The notes under the pieces were generated by a model. It had not been told where the DNA came from. It searched no databases and saw nothing but the letters and a program-made list of their open reading frames with translations. This document shows, piece after piece, positions 1 to 7,972 of a DNA stretch of 39,219 bases. The position numbers and the translations under genes were made by a program. Each line of letters starts with the position of its first letter. Within the stretch, counting starts at the first letter, position 1. This DNA comes from a gamma proteobacterium symbiont of Ctena orbiculata (GTDB lineage: Bacteria; Pseudomonadota; Gammaproteobacteria; Chromatiales; Chromatiaceae): contig QBVD01000013.1 of assembly GCA_003058525.1 (NCBI GenBank), positions 1 through 39,219 of the forward strand, in the 5' to 3' direction.

Positions 1-154
1 CATCATCACGACATAACCATTCTTCATGGCCCAGTTCATCACTCTGACAATCCATGATCGCTTGTGCTGCTTTAATTTGATCAATACTCAGGCCGTGCAT
101 CTTTCTATAGCTTTCAAACTCCGAACGAAATATACTTTGTAGTGTCGCTTCCAT
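1..154 (-). CDS. Transposase N-terminus, probably IS91-type (partial)
   Basis: The reading frame starts at an ATG at 154-152, preceded by a clear AAGGAG ribosome binding site, and runs off the left edge of the window. About 51 residues are visible. The pattern of a helical start, then A-I-x-D-C-x-(4)-L-G, then W-x-C resembles the beginning of the zinc-binding domain at the N-terminus of IS91-family transposases, where a Cys/His-rich segment would follow. That segment lies outside the window, so the family call rests on weak similarity. It is the only gene before the arsJ operon and is followed (upstream on its strand) by a 567-bp gene-free stretch carrying short repeated motifs, as might be expected at the end of a mobile element. 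Confidence 0.45.
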   Translation of the reverse strand, partial: MEATLQSIFRSEFESYRKMHGLSIDQIKAAQAIMDCQSDELGHEEWLCRDD

Positions 155-252
155 GCGATCTCCTTCATAATAATAAACTTAAATGGCATGCCTTTTTATA
201 GGTAATGTATCGAGCTTTCTCTTCCTTCTATTTGTGCAACATTTAAGTAAAA

Positions 253-521
253 GGCAATTTGCCTTATAACCCACCTATTTAAGTAATTAGGCGTGCAATC
301 TGCCCGCTATCCCACTTAATTCTGTCGGATAGAAGGCAACCTGCACGAAACAAAACATGCAACTTGCCTGCTATCTAGGTGTGGAAGATTGGGATCAGAA
401 ATGAGCAACCTCCCTGTTTAATTAATTTTCTACACTAATTTTCATCAGCTTGCCAGTCATTATCCCGCGACTTACTCATCAAGTCGGGAAATGGCCATCG
501 CGGGTTTCTGGGCAAGTTGCC
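253..521. repeat. Five scattered GCAA-NN-TGC motifs in the flank of the transposase
   Basis: The stretch 155-721 has no convincing gene. It carries five copies of a short near-palindrome, GCAANNTGC(C/A), at 253-263, 295-304, 335-344, 359-368 and 511-521. Three of them are followed by a CTATC-like tail (CCGCTATC, TGCTATC, TCCTATC). They lie upstream of the probable IS91-type transposase and could be iteron-like binding sites or part of the element's end. No function is demonstrated. Confidence 0.4.
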
Positions 522-721
522 TCCTATCACGCGATTCAGCAATTCTTTAAGTCGTATTAGGAATAAAAATACTTCTCATCCCTAGGAAGTATTTGAGGTT
601 ATACAGGGTGAAGTCAGCCGACAAACTTGTCCTCTGAATAAAGTCATGAAGTAGAGATATGCATGCCCACATGTAGTAATTGGGAGGCTTCCCCGATATT
701 TAATATCACGCCATCCGGATA

Positions 722-1942
722 TTATTCCTGCTGCCTGGCCACTTCCCTTTTAATCTCCGGCAACCCAAACGAAAGCAGGGCCGCCGCAAGCACGAAGGCC
801 GCCGACCACCAGAGGCAGCCGGTGAGTCCGTGAAGTTGATAGATCAGCCCCGAGAGCACCGTCCCCAACAGCCGTCCGCCGGCATTGGCCATGTAGTAGA
901 AGCCCACGTTCATCGCCACTTTTTCGTGATCGGAGTAGGCCAGGATCAGATAGGAGTGGACGGCGGAGTTGACGGCGAAGACCGCGCCGAAGAGGATCAG
1001 GCCGATCACCAGCACATAGTCGGCGGGCCAGCCCATGTTCAATCCGGCGGCGATGGCGATGGGGAACAGGGCCAGCAGGAAGGCCCAGAGCCTTGCCGTG
1101 CCGCCGCCCGGGCCCTGGCCATGGTGGCTGCGCTTGACCAGCCTGGGCACGCTGGCCTGGACGATGCCGTAGCCGATGATCCAGAGCGCCATGTAACCGC
1201 CCACCTGGGTGAACGTCCAGCCAAGCACTTGGTAGAGAAAGACCGGCAGGCCCACCACGAACCAGACATCGCGGGAGCCGAAGAGGAAAAAACGTGCCGC
1301 CGAGAGCCAGTTGATGGCGGCGATGTTGGAGAAGACCTGGGTGAATTTCGGCTTCGACTTCATCTTGCCGAGACCGCTGGGCAGGAGAAAGGCGGTGACG
1401 ATCAGGACCAGCAGCAGCATCGCCGCCAGTATCGCCAATGCACCGCGGAAACCGACCAGCTCCAGCAGTGCCGCGCCGATGAAGTAACCGCCGCCCTTGA
1501 GGGCATTCTTGGACCCGGTGAGCACCGCCACCCACTTGAACAGCTTGGTCTCGCTGCCGTCCTTTACCATGGTCTTCACCGATGCCTTAGCCGACATCTT
1601 GTTCAGGTCCTTGGCGATGCCCGAGAGGGCCTGGGCGAACATCACGTAGGGCACCGAGAGCCAGGGATCGGGCACGGTGAGCAGCAATAACGCCACCACC
1701 TGCAGCCCCATGCCGATGTGCATGGTCAGGTTGAGACCGATTCGCGCGCCCAGCCAACCACCGACCAGGTTGGTGACGATGCCGAAGAACTCGTAGAAGA
1801 GAAACAGCATCGCCACTTCGAAGGGTGAGTAGCCCAACAGGTGGAAGTAGAGCACCACCAGCATGCGGATGGCGCCGTCGGTGACGGTGAAGGCCCAGTA
1901 GCCGCCGGTGACGACCAGGTAGTTGCGCAGTCCCTGCTCCAT
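722..1942 (-). CDS. arsJ: ArsJ organoarsenical efflux transporter (MFS)
   Basis: A 406-residue major facilitator superfamily protein with about 12 hydrophobic segments. Its size, its N-terminal sequence after the start (EQGLRNYLVVTGGYWAFT) and its position directly after a GAPDH gene fit ArsJ. Known role of the family: ArsJ exports 1-arseno-3-phosphoglycerate, the unstable product formed when GAPDH uses arsenate in place of phosphate, and so confers arsenate resistance. I chose the ATG at 1942, because the TGA stop of the upstream GAPDH gene overlaps it in the sequence TGATG, a typical translational-coupling junction; an in-frame TTG one codon earlier is less likely. No arsR or other ars gene is seen next to the pair. 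Confidence 0.88.
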   Translation of the reverse strand: MEQGLRNYLVVTGGYWAFTVTDGAIRMLVVLYFHLLGYSPFEVAMLFLFYEFFGIVTNLVGGWLGARIGLNLTMHIGMGLQVVALLLLTVPDPWLSVPYVMFAQALSGIAKDLNKMSAKASVKTMVKDGSETKLFKWVAVLTGSKNALKGGGYFIGAALLELVGFRGALAILAAMLLLVLIVTAFLLPSGLGKMKSKPKFTQVFSNIAAINWLSAARFFLFGSRDVWFVVGLPVFLYQVLGWTFTQVGGYMALWIIGYGIVQASVPRLVKRSHHGQGPGGGTARLWAFLLALFPIAIAAGLNMGWPADYVLVIGLILFGAVFAVNSAVHSYLILAYSDHEKVAMNVGFYYMANAGGRLLGTVLSGLIYQLHGLTGCLWWSAAFVLAAALLSFGLPEIKREVARQQE

Positions 1943-2943
1943 CAAAGGAGGCCCACCACCTTGCGTGTGAGGTCAACCAGCCGATTGACGTAGCCCCACT
2001 CGTTGTCATACCAGGCGTAGATCTTCACCAGGGAGCCGTCGACCACCATGGTGGAGGGGGCGTCGACCACGGATGAACGCGCCTCGTTGACATAGTCGAC
2101 GGAAACAAGGGGCCGCTCCTCGTAACCGAGAATGCCCTTCAGTTCGCCTTCCGCCGCCGCTTTGAAATAGCCGTTGATCTCCTCCGCCGTGACATCGCGG
2201 GCGGCATGGAAGACGAAATCGGTGAGGGAGCCGTTGAGCAGCGGCACCCGCACCGCATGGCCGTTCAGTTTGCCCTCGAGTTCGGGAAAGATCTTGGTGA
2301 TCGCCTTCGCCGAGCCGGTGGTGGTGGGAATCAGGGACTGGCCGCAGGCGCGGGCGCGGCGCAGGTCCTTGTGCCCCTTGTCGACAATGATCTGGGTGTT
2401 GGTGATGTCGTGGATGGTGGTCATGCAGCCCTGCTCGATCCCGACCTTTTCATGCATCACCTTGACCACCGGCGCCAGACAGTTGGTGGTGCAGGACGCG
2501 GCGGTGATCAAGTGGTGCTTTTCCGGCTCGTAACGATCGTCGTTGATGCCGTAGACGATGTTCAGCGCCCCTTCGGTGGGCGCGGCGACGATGACCTTTT
2601 TCACGCCCTGATCGAAATAGGTCTGCAGGGTCTCCGGTTGCTTGTGGTGTTTGCCGGTGGCCTCGATGACGATGTCGCAATCTGACCAGTCGGTAGTGGC
2701 GATATCCGGGTTCGAGCTGTAAGCGAGGCGATCTTCCCCCACCACAAGCTCACTCCCCTGGGCGGCACACGCCACATCCCAGGTGCCATGCACCGAATCG
2801 AACTGCAGCAGATGGGCCGAGCAGACCGCATCTCCGGCGATCTCGTTGACGCGTACGAACGCCAGCGAATCCTCATCCCGGCCGGCTCGTAGCGCGAGAC
2901 GCCCCATACGGCCAAAGCCGTTTATGCCAATCTTCGCTTTCAA
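1942..2943 (-). CDS. gap: ArsJ-associated glyceraldehyde-3-phosphate dehydrogenase
   Basis: A 333-residue, full-length GAPDH. The N-terminal NAD-binding signature [10 protein letters not shown] lies at residues 6-15. The catalytic cysteine is Cys151 in [10 protein letters not shown], the partner histidine is His178 in [10 protein letters not shown], and the C-terminus has [10 protein letters not shown]. Cytosolic enzyme. In arsJ pairs the GAPDH makes 1-arseno-3-phosphoglycerate from glyceraldehyde-3-phosphate and arsenate, which ArsJ then exports. This role is inferred from the overlap with arsJ; a glycolytic or Calvin-cycle role cannot be excluded from sequence alone. The start is a TTG at 2943-2941 preceded by AAGGGGG. 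The direct overlap with arsJ makes a two-gene operon. Confidence 0.9.
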   Translation of the reverse strand: MKAKIGINGFGRMGRLALRAGRDEDSLAFVRVNEIAGDAVCSAHLLQFDSVHGTWDVACAAQGSELVVGEDRLAYSSNPDIATTDWSDCDIVIEATGKHHKQPETLQTYFDQGVKKVIVAAPTEGALNIVYGINDDRYEPEKHHLITAASCTTNCLAPVVKVMHEKVGIEQGCMTTIHDITNTQIIVDKGHKDLRRARACGQSLIPTTTGSAKAITKIFPELEGKLNGHAVRVPLLNGSLTDFVFHAARDVTAEEINGYFKAAAEGELKGILGYEERPLVSVDYVNEARSSVVDAPSTMVVDGSLVKIYAWYDNEWGYVNRLVDLTRKVVGLL

Positions 2944-3023
2944 AAGAAGCCCCCTTGGTAAGATTTGTCAGAGTTTTCCTGGTTACCCACCTTACTCAGC
3001 CATCGTATTAGCGACTTCTCAAT

Positions 3024-3056
3024 AGTTTTGAGTGTTGAGTTTTTAGTTTTGAGTTA
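3024..3056. repeat. Degenerate 7-mer tandem repeat (AGTTTTK type)
   Basis: Four to five units of a 7-base repeat close to AGTTTTG / AGTGTTG / AGTTTTT. The same unit order recurs at about 21780-21811, and the reverse complement unit forms a perfect array at 21914-21965, so this is a dispersed low-complexity repeat of this genome. Confidence 0.6.
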
Positions 3057-3356
3057 ATGGGTTCGCTTTGCTCAAGTCTGTTTAGTTTCTCTAATCCCAT
3101 TAGTCTTGTCCGCCATCACATGGCTGAGCTTGATGGGTAGTCGGGTAGATATTGACAGTTAATATAAGCCTCATCATGCGGGCTATGCAATCAGAATCCC
3201 ATCACAACGTCAGCAGGAGCGAATCCGCCTTGGCTAACTACCACACCTTTATGACGGCAGTGTGAAATTTAGTGTGAATGGGTGGATGAGCCCTCTTCCA
3301 GTCGTGATCCCAACGGTTCTTCCTCTGATCAAGCGGCTATGAACTGGGATGAAGAA

Positions 3357-3530
3357 AGCCGCGAATGGACGCTAATCACCGCAAAATTACGCAAATTTAT
3401 AAGGGACAATTTTAATATTCATCTAAATTGTAATCCCTCTCTAGTTCGGTTTGCTGCGATGAATCAATGGGAGCAAATAAGCCATATCTTCTTGGCGTCG
3501 ATTTGCGGTGATTAGCGTCCATTCGCGGCT
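3357..3530. repeat. MITE-like element A, perfect 29-bp terminal inverted repeats
   Basis: The left arm at 3357-3385 begins AGCCGCGAATGGACGC, and the right arm at 3502-3530 is its exact reverse complement. The arms are separated by 116 bp of AT-richer sequence with no gene. The arm resembles those of the elements at 6553-6760, 7408-7607 and 7765-7971 (GCCGCAAATGAACGCGAAT type), so they belong to one family. No obvious target-site duplication was found. Confidence 0.75.
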
Positions 3531-3644
3531 AAATCAATTCCCCAGTCCTGTCGATGGAGTTTTCACTCAGTTAAGAACGCACATCCTTGTCATTTGCTGT
3601 TATTTATCATCTCTTTGACTATTCCTGCGCTGTACATTCTTTGC

Positions 3645-4964
3645 CTACTTTCCCTTGCGTTCTTCACGACTTATAGCCCAGGTGCCGTCGCCATCGTCCG
3701 CGGCCGAATGTTGCACATTGACATACAAGGTGCCGGGATCTTCGGGGCTGAAGTAGATACCCGTGCCCTCCGCATCGGGATCGGTCAGGGAAGCAAACAG
3801 GGCGACGGACCGGGATGCCCCGAACTCATTGGTCACTTGGCTGGCGAACCAGATATCCGATGGATTGTTGTCCTCGATCATCACAAGGTCGCCATTCGGC
3901 GCTTCAGCGAGGTTATCCACACTGTCGAAACCCGACCGGTGGCCCGGCTCGCCCGGCCTGCCGATCTCCACCGGCGCATTCACACCCGGCTTGACGAAAT
4001 TGGTCACCTGCATGGTGCGAAGATCGATGGCGATAACGCGCCCCTCGTAGAGTTCCGAGGTAAAGACGAGCCGGCCGCGCCTATCGGTTTTCGTATCTCT
4101 GGGCCCCTCGGTGATGGCGACATAGAGGGTATCCCCGATGATCTCCAGGTCCTCGGGACGCTGGTAGCTCCGACCACCCGCGAGGCTGCCCGATTCCCTG
4201 GCATTCAGGGGATCGATGGGACCAACCCACTCGCCCAGACCAACACCATCCATGCCGTTCACCTTCAAGACATAGAGTGAACCGGCTTTGAGATCACCCG
4301 CAACATCGGGCACGAACTTGTAGACACCTCCGCCGCAAGGCGAGACGCCGCTGCAACCTGAGGTACGGCCACGATACTCATCCACCAGATAGACATTGCC
4401 GTCGCGGTCCAGGTCTATACCTTCATGGGCAAGGCGACCTAGAAGGGGCCTGTCCACAACCTTCCTGGCCGTTGTCAGGTCATCCTCCAGAAAGAGTTCG
4501 AACAGGCTGCCGCCGGTAACCTCTTCGGCAAACAGGATGGTGCCCCAGGGAGTCCAGCGGATACCGTCGAGGGCGTCATAGTCTGGGGCCTGTGCCAGGA
4601 TGCGGGTCTCGCCGGTCTTTAGATCGACCACACTGACGGAACCGCCTTGCGGTTGGTTGTTCGGGCTGCGCAGTTCATGGGTCCGGTAGAGATAACGGCC
4701 CTTCTCAGGTCCGGTCTCATTCACCGTATTCATGTCATGCCAGTCATTGCGGCCGCCATCGTAGATATTCAGGTCGGTCTCGTCGGAGACCACCCACTGC
4801 TTAAAGCCCTTTGGCACTTTCCAGGGAGAAGCCGGTATCCAATCGGCGGAAATGGCGGACGCGTCGAGGGGGATGAAATTGAAGCCATCACTCCCATCCG
4901 ACTCGGCCAAACCGGAAAACGCCAGGGTGACGAGTGCTATGGCCAACATTTTACATCGATACAT
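3645..4964 (-). CDS. PhoX-like (DUF839) secreted protein
   Basis: A 439-residue protein with an N-terminal signal peptide (hydrophobic residues about 7-20, MLAIALVTLAFSGLA) and a beta-propeller-like body. Features of the PhoX/DUF839 family include the Arg-Thr-His-Glu segment near residues 94-97, repeated D-G-I/G-N-V strand patterns, and a C-terminal IYFSPEDPGTLYVNVQHS close to the family ending FSPDG-x-L-x-V-N-x-Q-H. PhoX enzymes are periplasmic Ca/Fe-dependent alkaline phosphatases, but many DUF839 proteins are untested. The leader looks like a Sec leader because it has no twin-arginine motif, whereas classical PhoX is exported by Tat. The gene stands alone between repeat-rich stretches, so phosphatase activity is a family-level inference. 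Confidence 0.72.
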   Translation of the reverse strand: MYRCKMLAIALVTLAFSGLAESDGSDGFNFIPLDASAISADWIPASPWKVPKGFKQWVVSDETDLNIYDGGRNDWHDMNTVNETGPEKGRYLYRTHELRSPNNQPQGGSVSVVDLKTGETRILAQAPDYDALDGIRWTPWGTILFAEEVTGGSLFELFLEDDLTTARKVVDRPLLGRLAHEGIDLDRDGNVYLVDEYRGRTSGCSGVSPCGGGVYKFVPDVAGDLKAGSLYVLKVNGMDGVGLGEWVGPIDPLNARESGSLAGGRSYQRPEDLEIIGDTLYVAITEGPRDTKTDRRGRLVFTSELYEGRVIAIDLRTMQVTNFVKPGVNAPVEIGRPGEPGHRSGFDSVDNLAEAPNGDLVMIEDNNPSDIWFASQVTNEFGASRSVALFASLTDPDAEGTGIYFSPEDPGTLYVNVQHSAADDGDGTWAISREERKGK

Positions 4965-5091
4965 ATAGGATAATCCTAACCTGATATTGAGGATACCTGG
5001 AACAAGTCGTTGGTTTATACAACAGCACCTTGCTCATTTTGAATCCACCTGAATCCGATAAGGCTGCGTTTCACGACACAACTGCTACGAT

Positions 5092-5114
5092 TATATTTTA
5101 ATGAGCAAAATATA
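5092..5114. promoter_or_regulatory. Perfect 8-bp inverted repeat, ModE-like operator candidate
   Basis: TATATTTT (5092-5099), a 7-nt spacer, then AAAATATA (5107-5114), with CG dinucleotides just outside on both sides (5088-5089 and 5116-5117). It ends 26 bp before the TTG start of the molybdate-transporter-like gene. The layout CG-(A/T-rich TATAT)-N-(ATATA)-CG resembles the ModE operator known from modABC promoters. Molybdate control is inferred from this and from the gene it precedes. Confidence 0.4.
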
Positions 5115-5140
5115 CCGGTTTTTATAAAAGCAACAACACA

Positions 5141-6268
5141 TTGAAGACGCTTACAACAAAACAGGTAGCCGCTGAACTATCCGGCGCATTCGCCGATCTT
5201 GGCACTTTCCTGCCCATTGTAATCGCCGTGCTCACGCTGCACTTGATGGATCCGTCAGGATTGTTCATAGGCTTCGGTTTGTTTGCCCTAGCGGTCGCTG
5301 CGATCTACCGTCGTCCCATCCCTGTACAACCGATGAAAGCGGTAGCGGCCGTTGTCATCGCAGACAACCTCACAGCCGGCACCATCGCCGTCACCGGCCT
5401 GCTTCTGGGTGCAACGGTTCTCCTGTTGACGCTCACGGGACTGGTCTCGCGTATCGGTAAAATGATACCTCAATCGGTACTCACCGGGATTCAATTGGGT
5501 GTCGGTTTGATCCTTGCCTGGGCCGGGGCAAAGTTGATACTGCAGGAGCCCATGATCGGCCTGATGTCACTGGTTCTATTACTCCTGCTGCTGCCGACAC
5601 GGTTCAAACCCGTTGCCGCCATCCTGGTCATTCTAGGCAGCACCATCTGGAGCGGCATTGACCGACCTGGCCAGATGCCGGAGATTACCATCGGTTTTTA
5701 TCTGCCCCAATGGGTCAGTATCGACTGGTCCGATGCCTGGACATCGGCTGAAACGATCCTGCTGCCACAACTCGCCCTGACCCTGACCAACGCAATGATC
5801 GTAACCGCGGCTATCGCAAGACGTCTTTTTGAGGATCAAGCGCGACCGATCACCCCCCAGCAGCTTGGCATGAGTACCGGTGTGCTTAACCTGCTTCTGG
5901 CCCCACTGGGCGCCTTTCCCATTTGCCATGGCGCGGGGGGCCTGGTGGTGCAGCACAGGTTCGGTGCCCGCACCGGCCTGGCACCGGCAATATTCGGTAT
6001 CACCTGTCTCTCCATCGGCCTGCTGTTGGGGCCGAACGCCCTGCAACTGCTGTTGTTGATCCCCCTTGCCGCGGTTGGCGCACTGCTGGTTTTCGCCGGA
6101 TTGGATCTTGCAATGAGCAAGGAGCTGACACAAGGTTCTCGGGAAAACCTGCCGGTTATTGTCATCACCGGACTGGTCTGCCTGCTGCTGAATGTTGCCT
6201 TGGGATTGTTGGTAGGGATAGCGATTGAATATCTACGAAGACGTAACGGGGAAAAGGCTCTGCTATAA
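5141..6268 (+). CDS. MOT1/SulP-like molybdate or sulfate transporter
   Basis: A 375-residue inner-membrane protein with 10-12 hydrophobic segments. The N-terminus has ELSGAFADLGTFLPIV (residues about 13-28), and PVQPMKAVAAVVIAD follows at about 61-75. Both are signatures of the MOT1 family of molybdate transporters, which is related to SulP sulfate permeases. The best start is TTG at 5141, since the next ATG would cut the conserved first segment. A molybdate role suits the window, which encodes two large Mo enzymes, but sulfate cannot be excluded. The last ~124 bp of the gene are duplicated downstream at 6423-6545 as part of a 278-bp tandem duplication; the full-length copy remains intact. 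Confidence 0.75.
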   Translation: MKTLTTKQVAAELSGAFADLGTFLPIVIAVLTLHLMDPSGLFIGFGLFALAVAAIYRRPIPVQPMKAVAAVVIADNLTAGTIAVTGLLLGATVLLLTLTGLVSRIGKMIPQSVLTGIQLGVGLILAWAGAKLILQEPMIGLMSLVLLLLLLPTRFKPVAAILVILGSTIWSGIDRPGQMPEITIGFYLPQWVSIDWSDAWTSAETILLPQLALTLTNAMIVTAAIARRLFEDQARPITPQQLGMSTGVLNLLLAPLGAFPICHGAGGLVVQHRFGARTGLAPAIFGITCLSIGLLLGPNALQLLLLIPLAAVGALLVFAGLDLAMSKELTQGSRENLPVIVITGLVCLLLNVALGLLVGIAIEYLRRRNGEKALL

Positions 6269-6700
6269 GAGATTAGCCGCTAATGAACGCGAATCACCGC
6301 AAATATTCGCGAATGGTAGAAAGGTTTTCTTCTGGTTCCCACGGCCCTTCGTGGGAATCCATAACATGTCCTGTTGTTACGCTGATGTCTGCATTCCCAC
6401 GCTGGAGCGTGGGAACGAGGACAAACCTGCCGGTTATTGTCATCACCGGACTGGTCTGCCTGCTGCTGAATGTTGCCTTGGGATTGTTGGTAGGGATTGC
6501 GATTGAATATCTACGAAGACGTAACGGGGAAAAGGCTCTGCTTTAAGAGATTAGCCGCTAATGAACGCGAATCACCGCAAATATTCGCGAATGGTAGAAA
6601 GGTTTTCTTCTGGTTCCCACGGTCCTTCGTGGGAATCCATAACATGTCCTGTTGTTACGCTGATGTCTGCATTCCCACGCTGGAGCGTGGGAACGAGGAC
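6145..6700. repeat. 278-bp tandem duplication including the transporter's 3' end
   Basis: Copy 1 is 6145-6422 and copy 2 is 6423-6700, with a constant offset of 278 bp. I see three substitutions between them (A/T in the GGGATAGCG/GGGATTGCG segment, TGCTATAAG/TGCTTTAAG, and CGGCCCTTC/CGGTCCTTC). Each copy contains the end of the transporter gene, the left arm of a MITE-like element (AGCCGCTAATGAACGC) and a pair of TTCCCACG/CGTGGGAA hairpins. The open frames across copy 2 are therefore by-products, not genes. Confidence 0.88.
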
Positions 6701-6760
6701 AACTGTTTTATCAATATACTATTGGCGTAAATTAGCGGTGATTCGCGTTCATTTGCGGCT
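6553..6760. repeat. MITE-like element B with ~30-bp imperfect terminal inverted repeats
   Basis: The left arm 6553-6582 (AGCCGCTAATGAACGCGAAT...) and right arm 6731-6760 pair over 30 bp with two mismatches. A second left arm from the tandem duplication lies at 6275-6304. Inside are two hairpins, a GGTTCCCACGG...GTGGGAATCC stem and a GCATTCCCACGCTGGAGCGTGGGAACGAG-type stem, which recur in elements C1 and C2. No gene inside. Together with the duplication this fills the 524-bp gap before the DUF4399 gene. Confidence 0.72.
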
Positions 6761-6792
6761 CCTACTCTTTCACCACTAACTGCAAACCTTAT

Positions 6793-7221
6793 TCACTTCA
6801 CCGTAATAGTGATTTTTTCGGAAAGGATGGGCGGATCGAACGGGATATGATCCTTATCGCCCAACACCAGCTGCAGGGTATGGGTACCTTTGGCAAGATC
6901 GAGAGTGACCTCTGTCTGGCCGCCTCCGAAATGGCGATGGTTCTCATCCGACGGCAAGGGTTTGTCCATGGCCGGCATCGCTTTCACATCGATCAACAGG
7001 TGATGATGACCGGTCTTCTCGCGCTCGATACCCGCGGGTGCGACACCCATACCTTTCAATCCAAAGCGCACAGTAACCGGATTGTTCACCTGTTCACCGT
7101 TGGCCGGCGAGATGATATAGAGCATGACGCCGTCAGGCGCCGGTGTGCCGGCATTGATCTGCGGCGCATAGAGTGCAAGCCACAGCATGGCAATAAAAAA
7201 TTTATTGATACGAGAAGACAT
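6793..7221 (-). CDS. DUF4399 periplasmic protein
   Basis: 142 residues from the ATG at 7221, which is preceded by a GGGGG ribosome binding site; an earlier in-frame ATG at 7320 would bury the signal peptide and is rejected. Residues 1-24 form a signal peptide (hydrophobic FFIAMLWLALYA) with likely cleavage after NA before GTPAP. The rest matches the DUF4399 pattern: SPANGEQV, V-x-F-G-L-x-G-M-G-V-A-P-A-G, a His-rich GHHHLLID at about residues 75-82, ENHRHFGGGQTE, and a closing KGTHTLQL then DHIPFDPPI. The family has no established function; the His clusters hint at metal binding. It stands alone between two repeat blocks. Confidence 0.75.
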   Translation of the reverse strand: MSSRINKFFIAMLWLALYAPQINAGTPAPDGVMLYIISPANGEQVNNPVTVRFGLKGMGVAPAGIEREKTGHHHLLIDVKAMPAMDKPLPSDENHRHFGGGQTEVTLDLAKGTHTLQLVLGDKDHIPFDPPILSEKITITVK

Positions 7222-7407
7222 GATGACCCCCAGGAAATTGTTGCATTTTAACTTATTGACCGGAAGCCCTCGTCGGTTTCGCTGCAGACAGCCAAGTGAC
7301 TCCCTTGTGATGTAAGACAATTCAAGTACAGCATATGTTGAACATCTATAACCCTATAAAAAAGGGCAATTCATAGGCGGAAACCACCGTAGAAGATTGG
7401 TTGAAAT

Positions 7408-7607
7408 AGTCCGCAAATGAACGCGAATAAACGCAAATAAAGAAAATTTTCTAGTTACCGCGGTCCTCCGTGGGAATTCATACCTTGTTCTGTTGTTGCA
7501 CTGATGTATGCATTCCCACGCTGGAGCGTGGGAACGAGAAATACCATTGAGATAACTTAAAAAAGTATTCTCTTAAATTTGCGTTTATTCGCGTTCATTT
7601 GCGGACT
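7408..7607. repeat. MITE-like element C1, perfect 31-bp terminal inverted repeats
   Basis: The left arm 7408-7438 begins AGTCCGCAAATGAACGCGAA, and the right arm 7577-7607 is its exact reverse complement. The 200-bp element carries the shared internal hairpins and no coding sequence. Confidence 0.8.
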
Positions 7608-7764
7608 TATATTCTTCTGATTACCACGGTCCTTTGCGGGAATTCATACTTTGTTCTGTTGTTGTACTGATGTATGCATTCCCACGCTGGAGCGTGGGAA
7701 CGAGAAAACCCTTTAAAAAAGGGCAATTCATAGGCGGAAACCACCGTAGAAGATTGGCTGGAAT

Positions 7765-7971
7765 AGTCCGCAAATGAACGCAAATTAAGAAAATTTTCTA
7801 GTTACCGCGGTCCTCCGTGGGAATTCATATCTTGTTCTGTTGTTGTACTGATGTATGCATTCCCACGCTGGAGCGTGGGAACGAGAAAGCGTGGGAACGA
7901 GAAATACCATTGAGATAACTTAAAAAAAGTATTCTCTTAAAATTGCGTTCATTCGCGTTCATTTGCGGACT
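7765..7971. repeat. MITE-like element C2 abutting the DsrK-like stop codon
   Basis: The arms at 7765-7785 and about 7943-7971 match those of C1 less perfectly (part of the left arm is deleted). The right end stops one base before the TAG stop (7975-7973) of the DsrK-like gene, so the hairpins may serve as the 3' end of the ten-gene operon transcript. Confidence 0.68.
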
Positions 7972-7972
7972 G

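Larger units (their letters stand above)
2944..3644. other. Gene-free, repeat-bearing intergenic stretch
   Basis: No convincing coding sequence. It should hold the promoter of the gap-arsJ operon at its left side, but I see no clear ArsR-type operator. The rest is occupied by a degenerate 7-mer repeat (3024-3056) and a 174-bp element with perfect 29-bp terminal inverted repeats (3357-3530), both listed separately. The 77-codon plus-strand frame at 3282-3515 lies mostly inside that element and is not considered a gene. Confidence 0.6.
7351..7971. repeat. Partial ~357-bp tandem duplication in the gap before the operon end
   Basis: A unit starting ACCCT(A/T)TAAAAAAGGGCAA at 7351 starts again at 7708 (offset 357 bp). 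Each unit carries a MITE-like element (C1 at 7408-7607, C2 at 7765-7971) and TTCCCACGCTGGAGCGTGGGAA hairpins. Copy 2 stops where the DsrK-like gene ends. A small internal duplication (GCGTGGGAACGAGAAA twice) is visible near 7875-7900. The 750-bp stretch 7222-7972 has no gene. Confidence 0.78.

Noticed and set aside
830-1690. 286-codon frame antisense to arsJ, and similar long antisense frames over fdhA, pckG and other GC-rich genes
   Set aside because: These are mirror frames of well-supported genes; their translations are His/Gln/Arg-rich and match no family.
3282-3515. 77-codon plus-strand open frame
   Set aside because: It lies mostly inside a MITE-like element with 29-bp inverted repeats and has no recognisable protein features.
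6225-6779. Several overlapping open frames in the tandem duplication
   Set aside because: They are composed of the duplicated 3' end of the transporter gene and of repeat hairpins; the same peptide strings recur in both copies.
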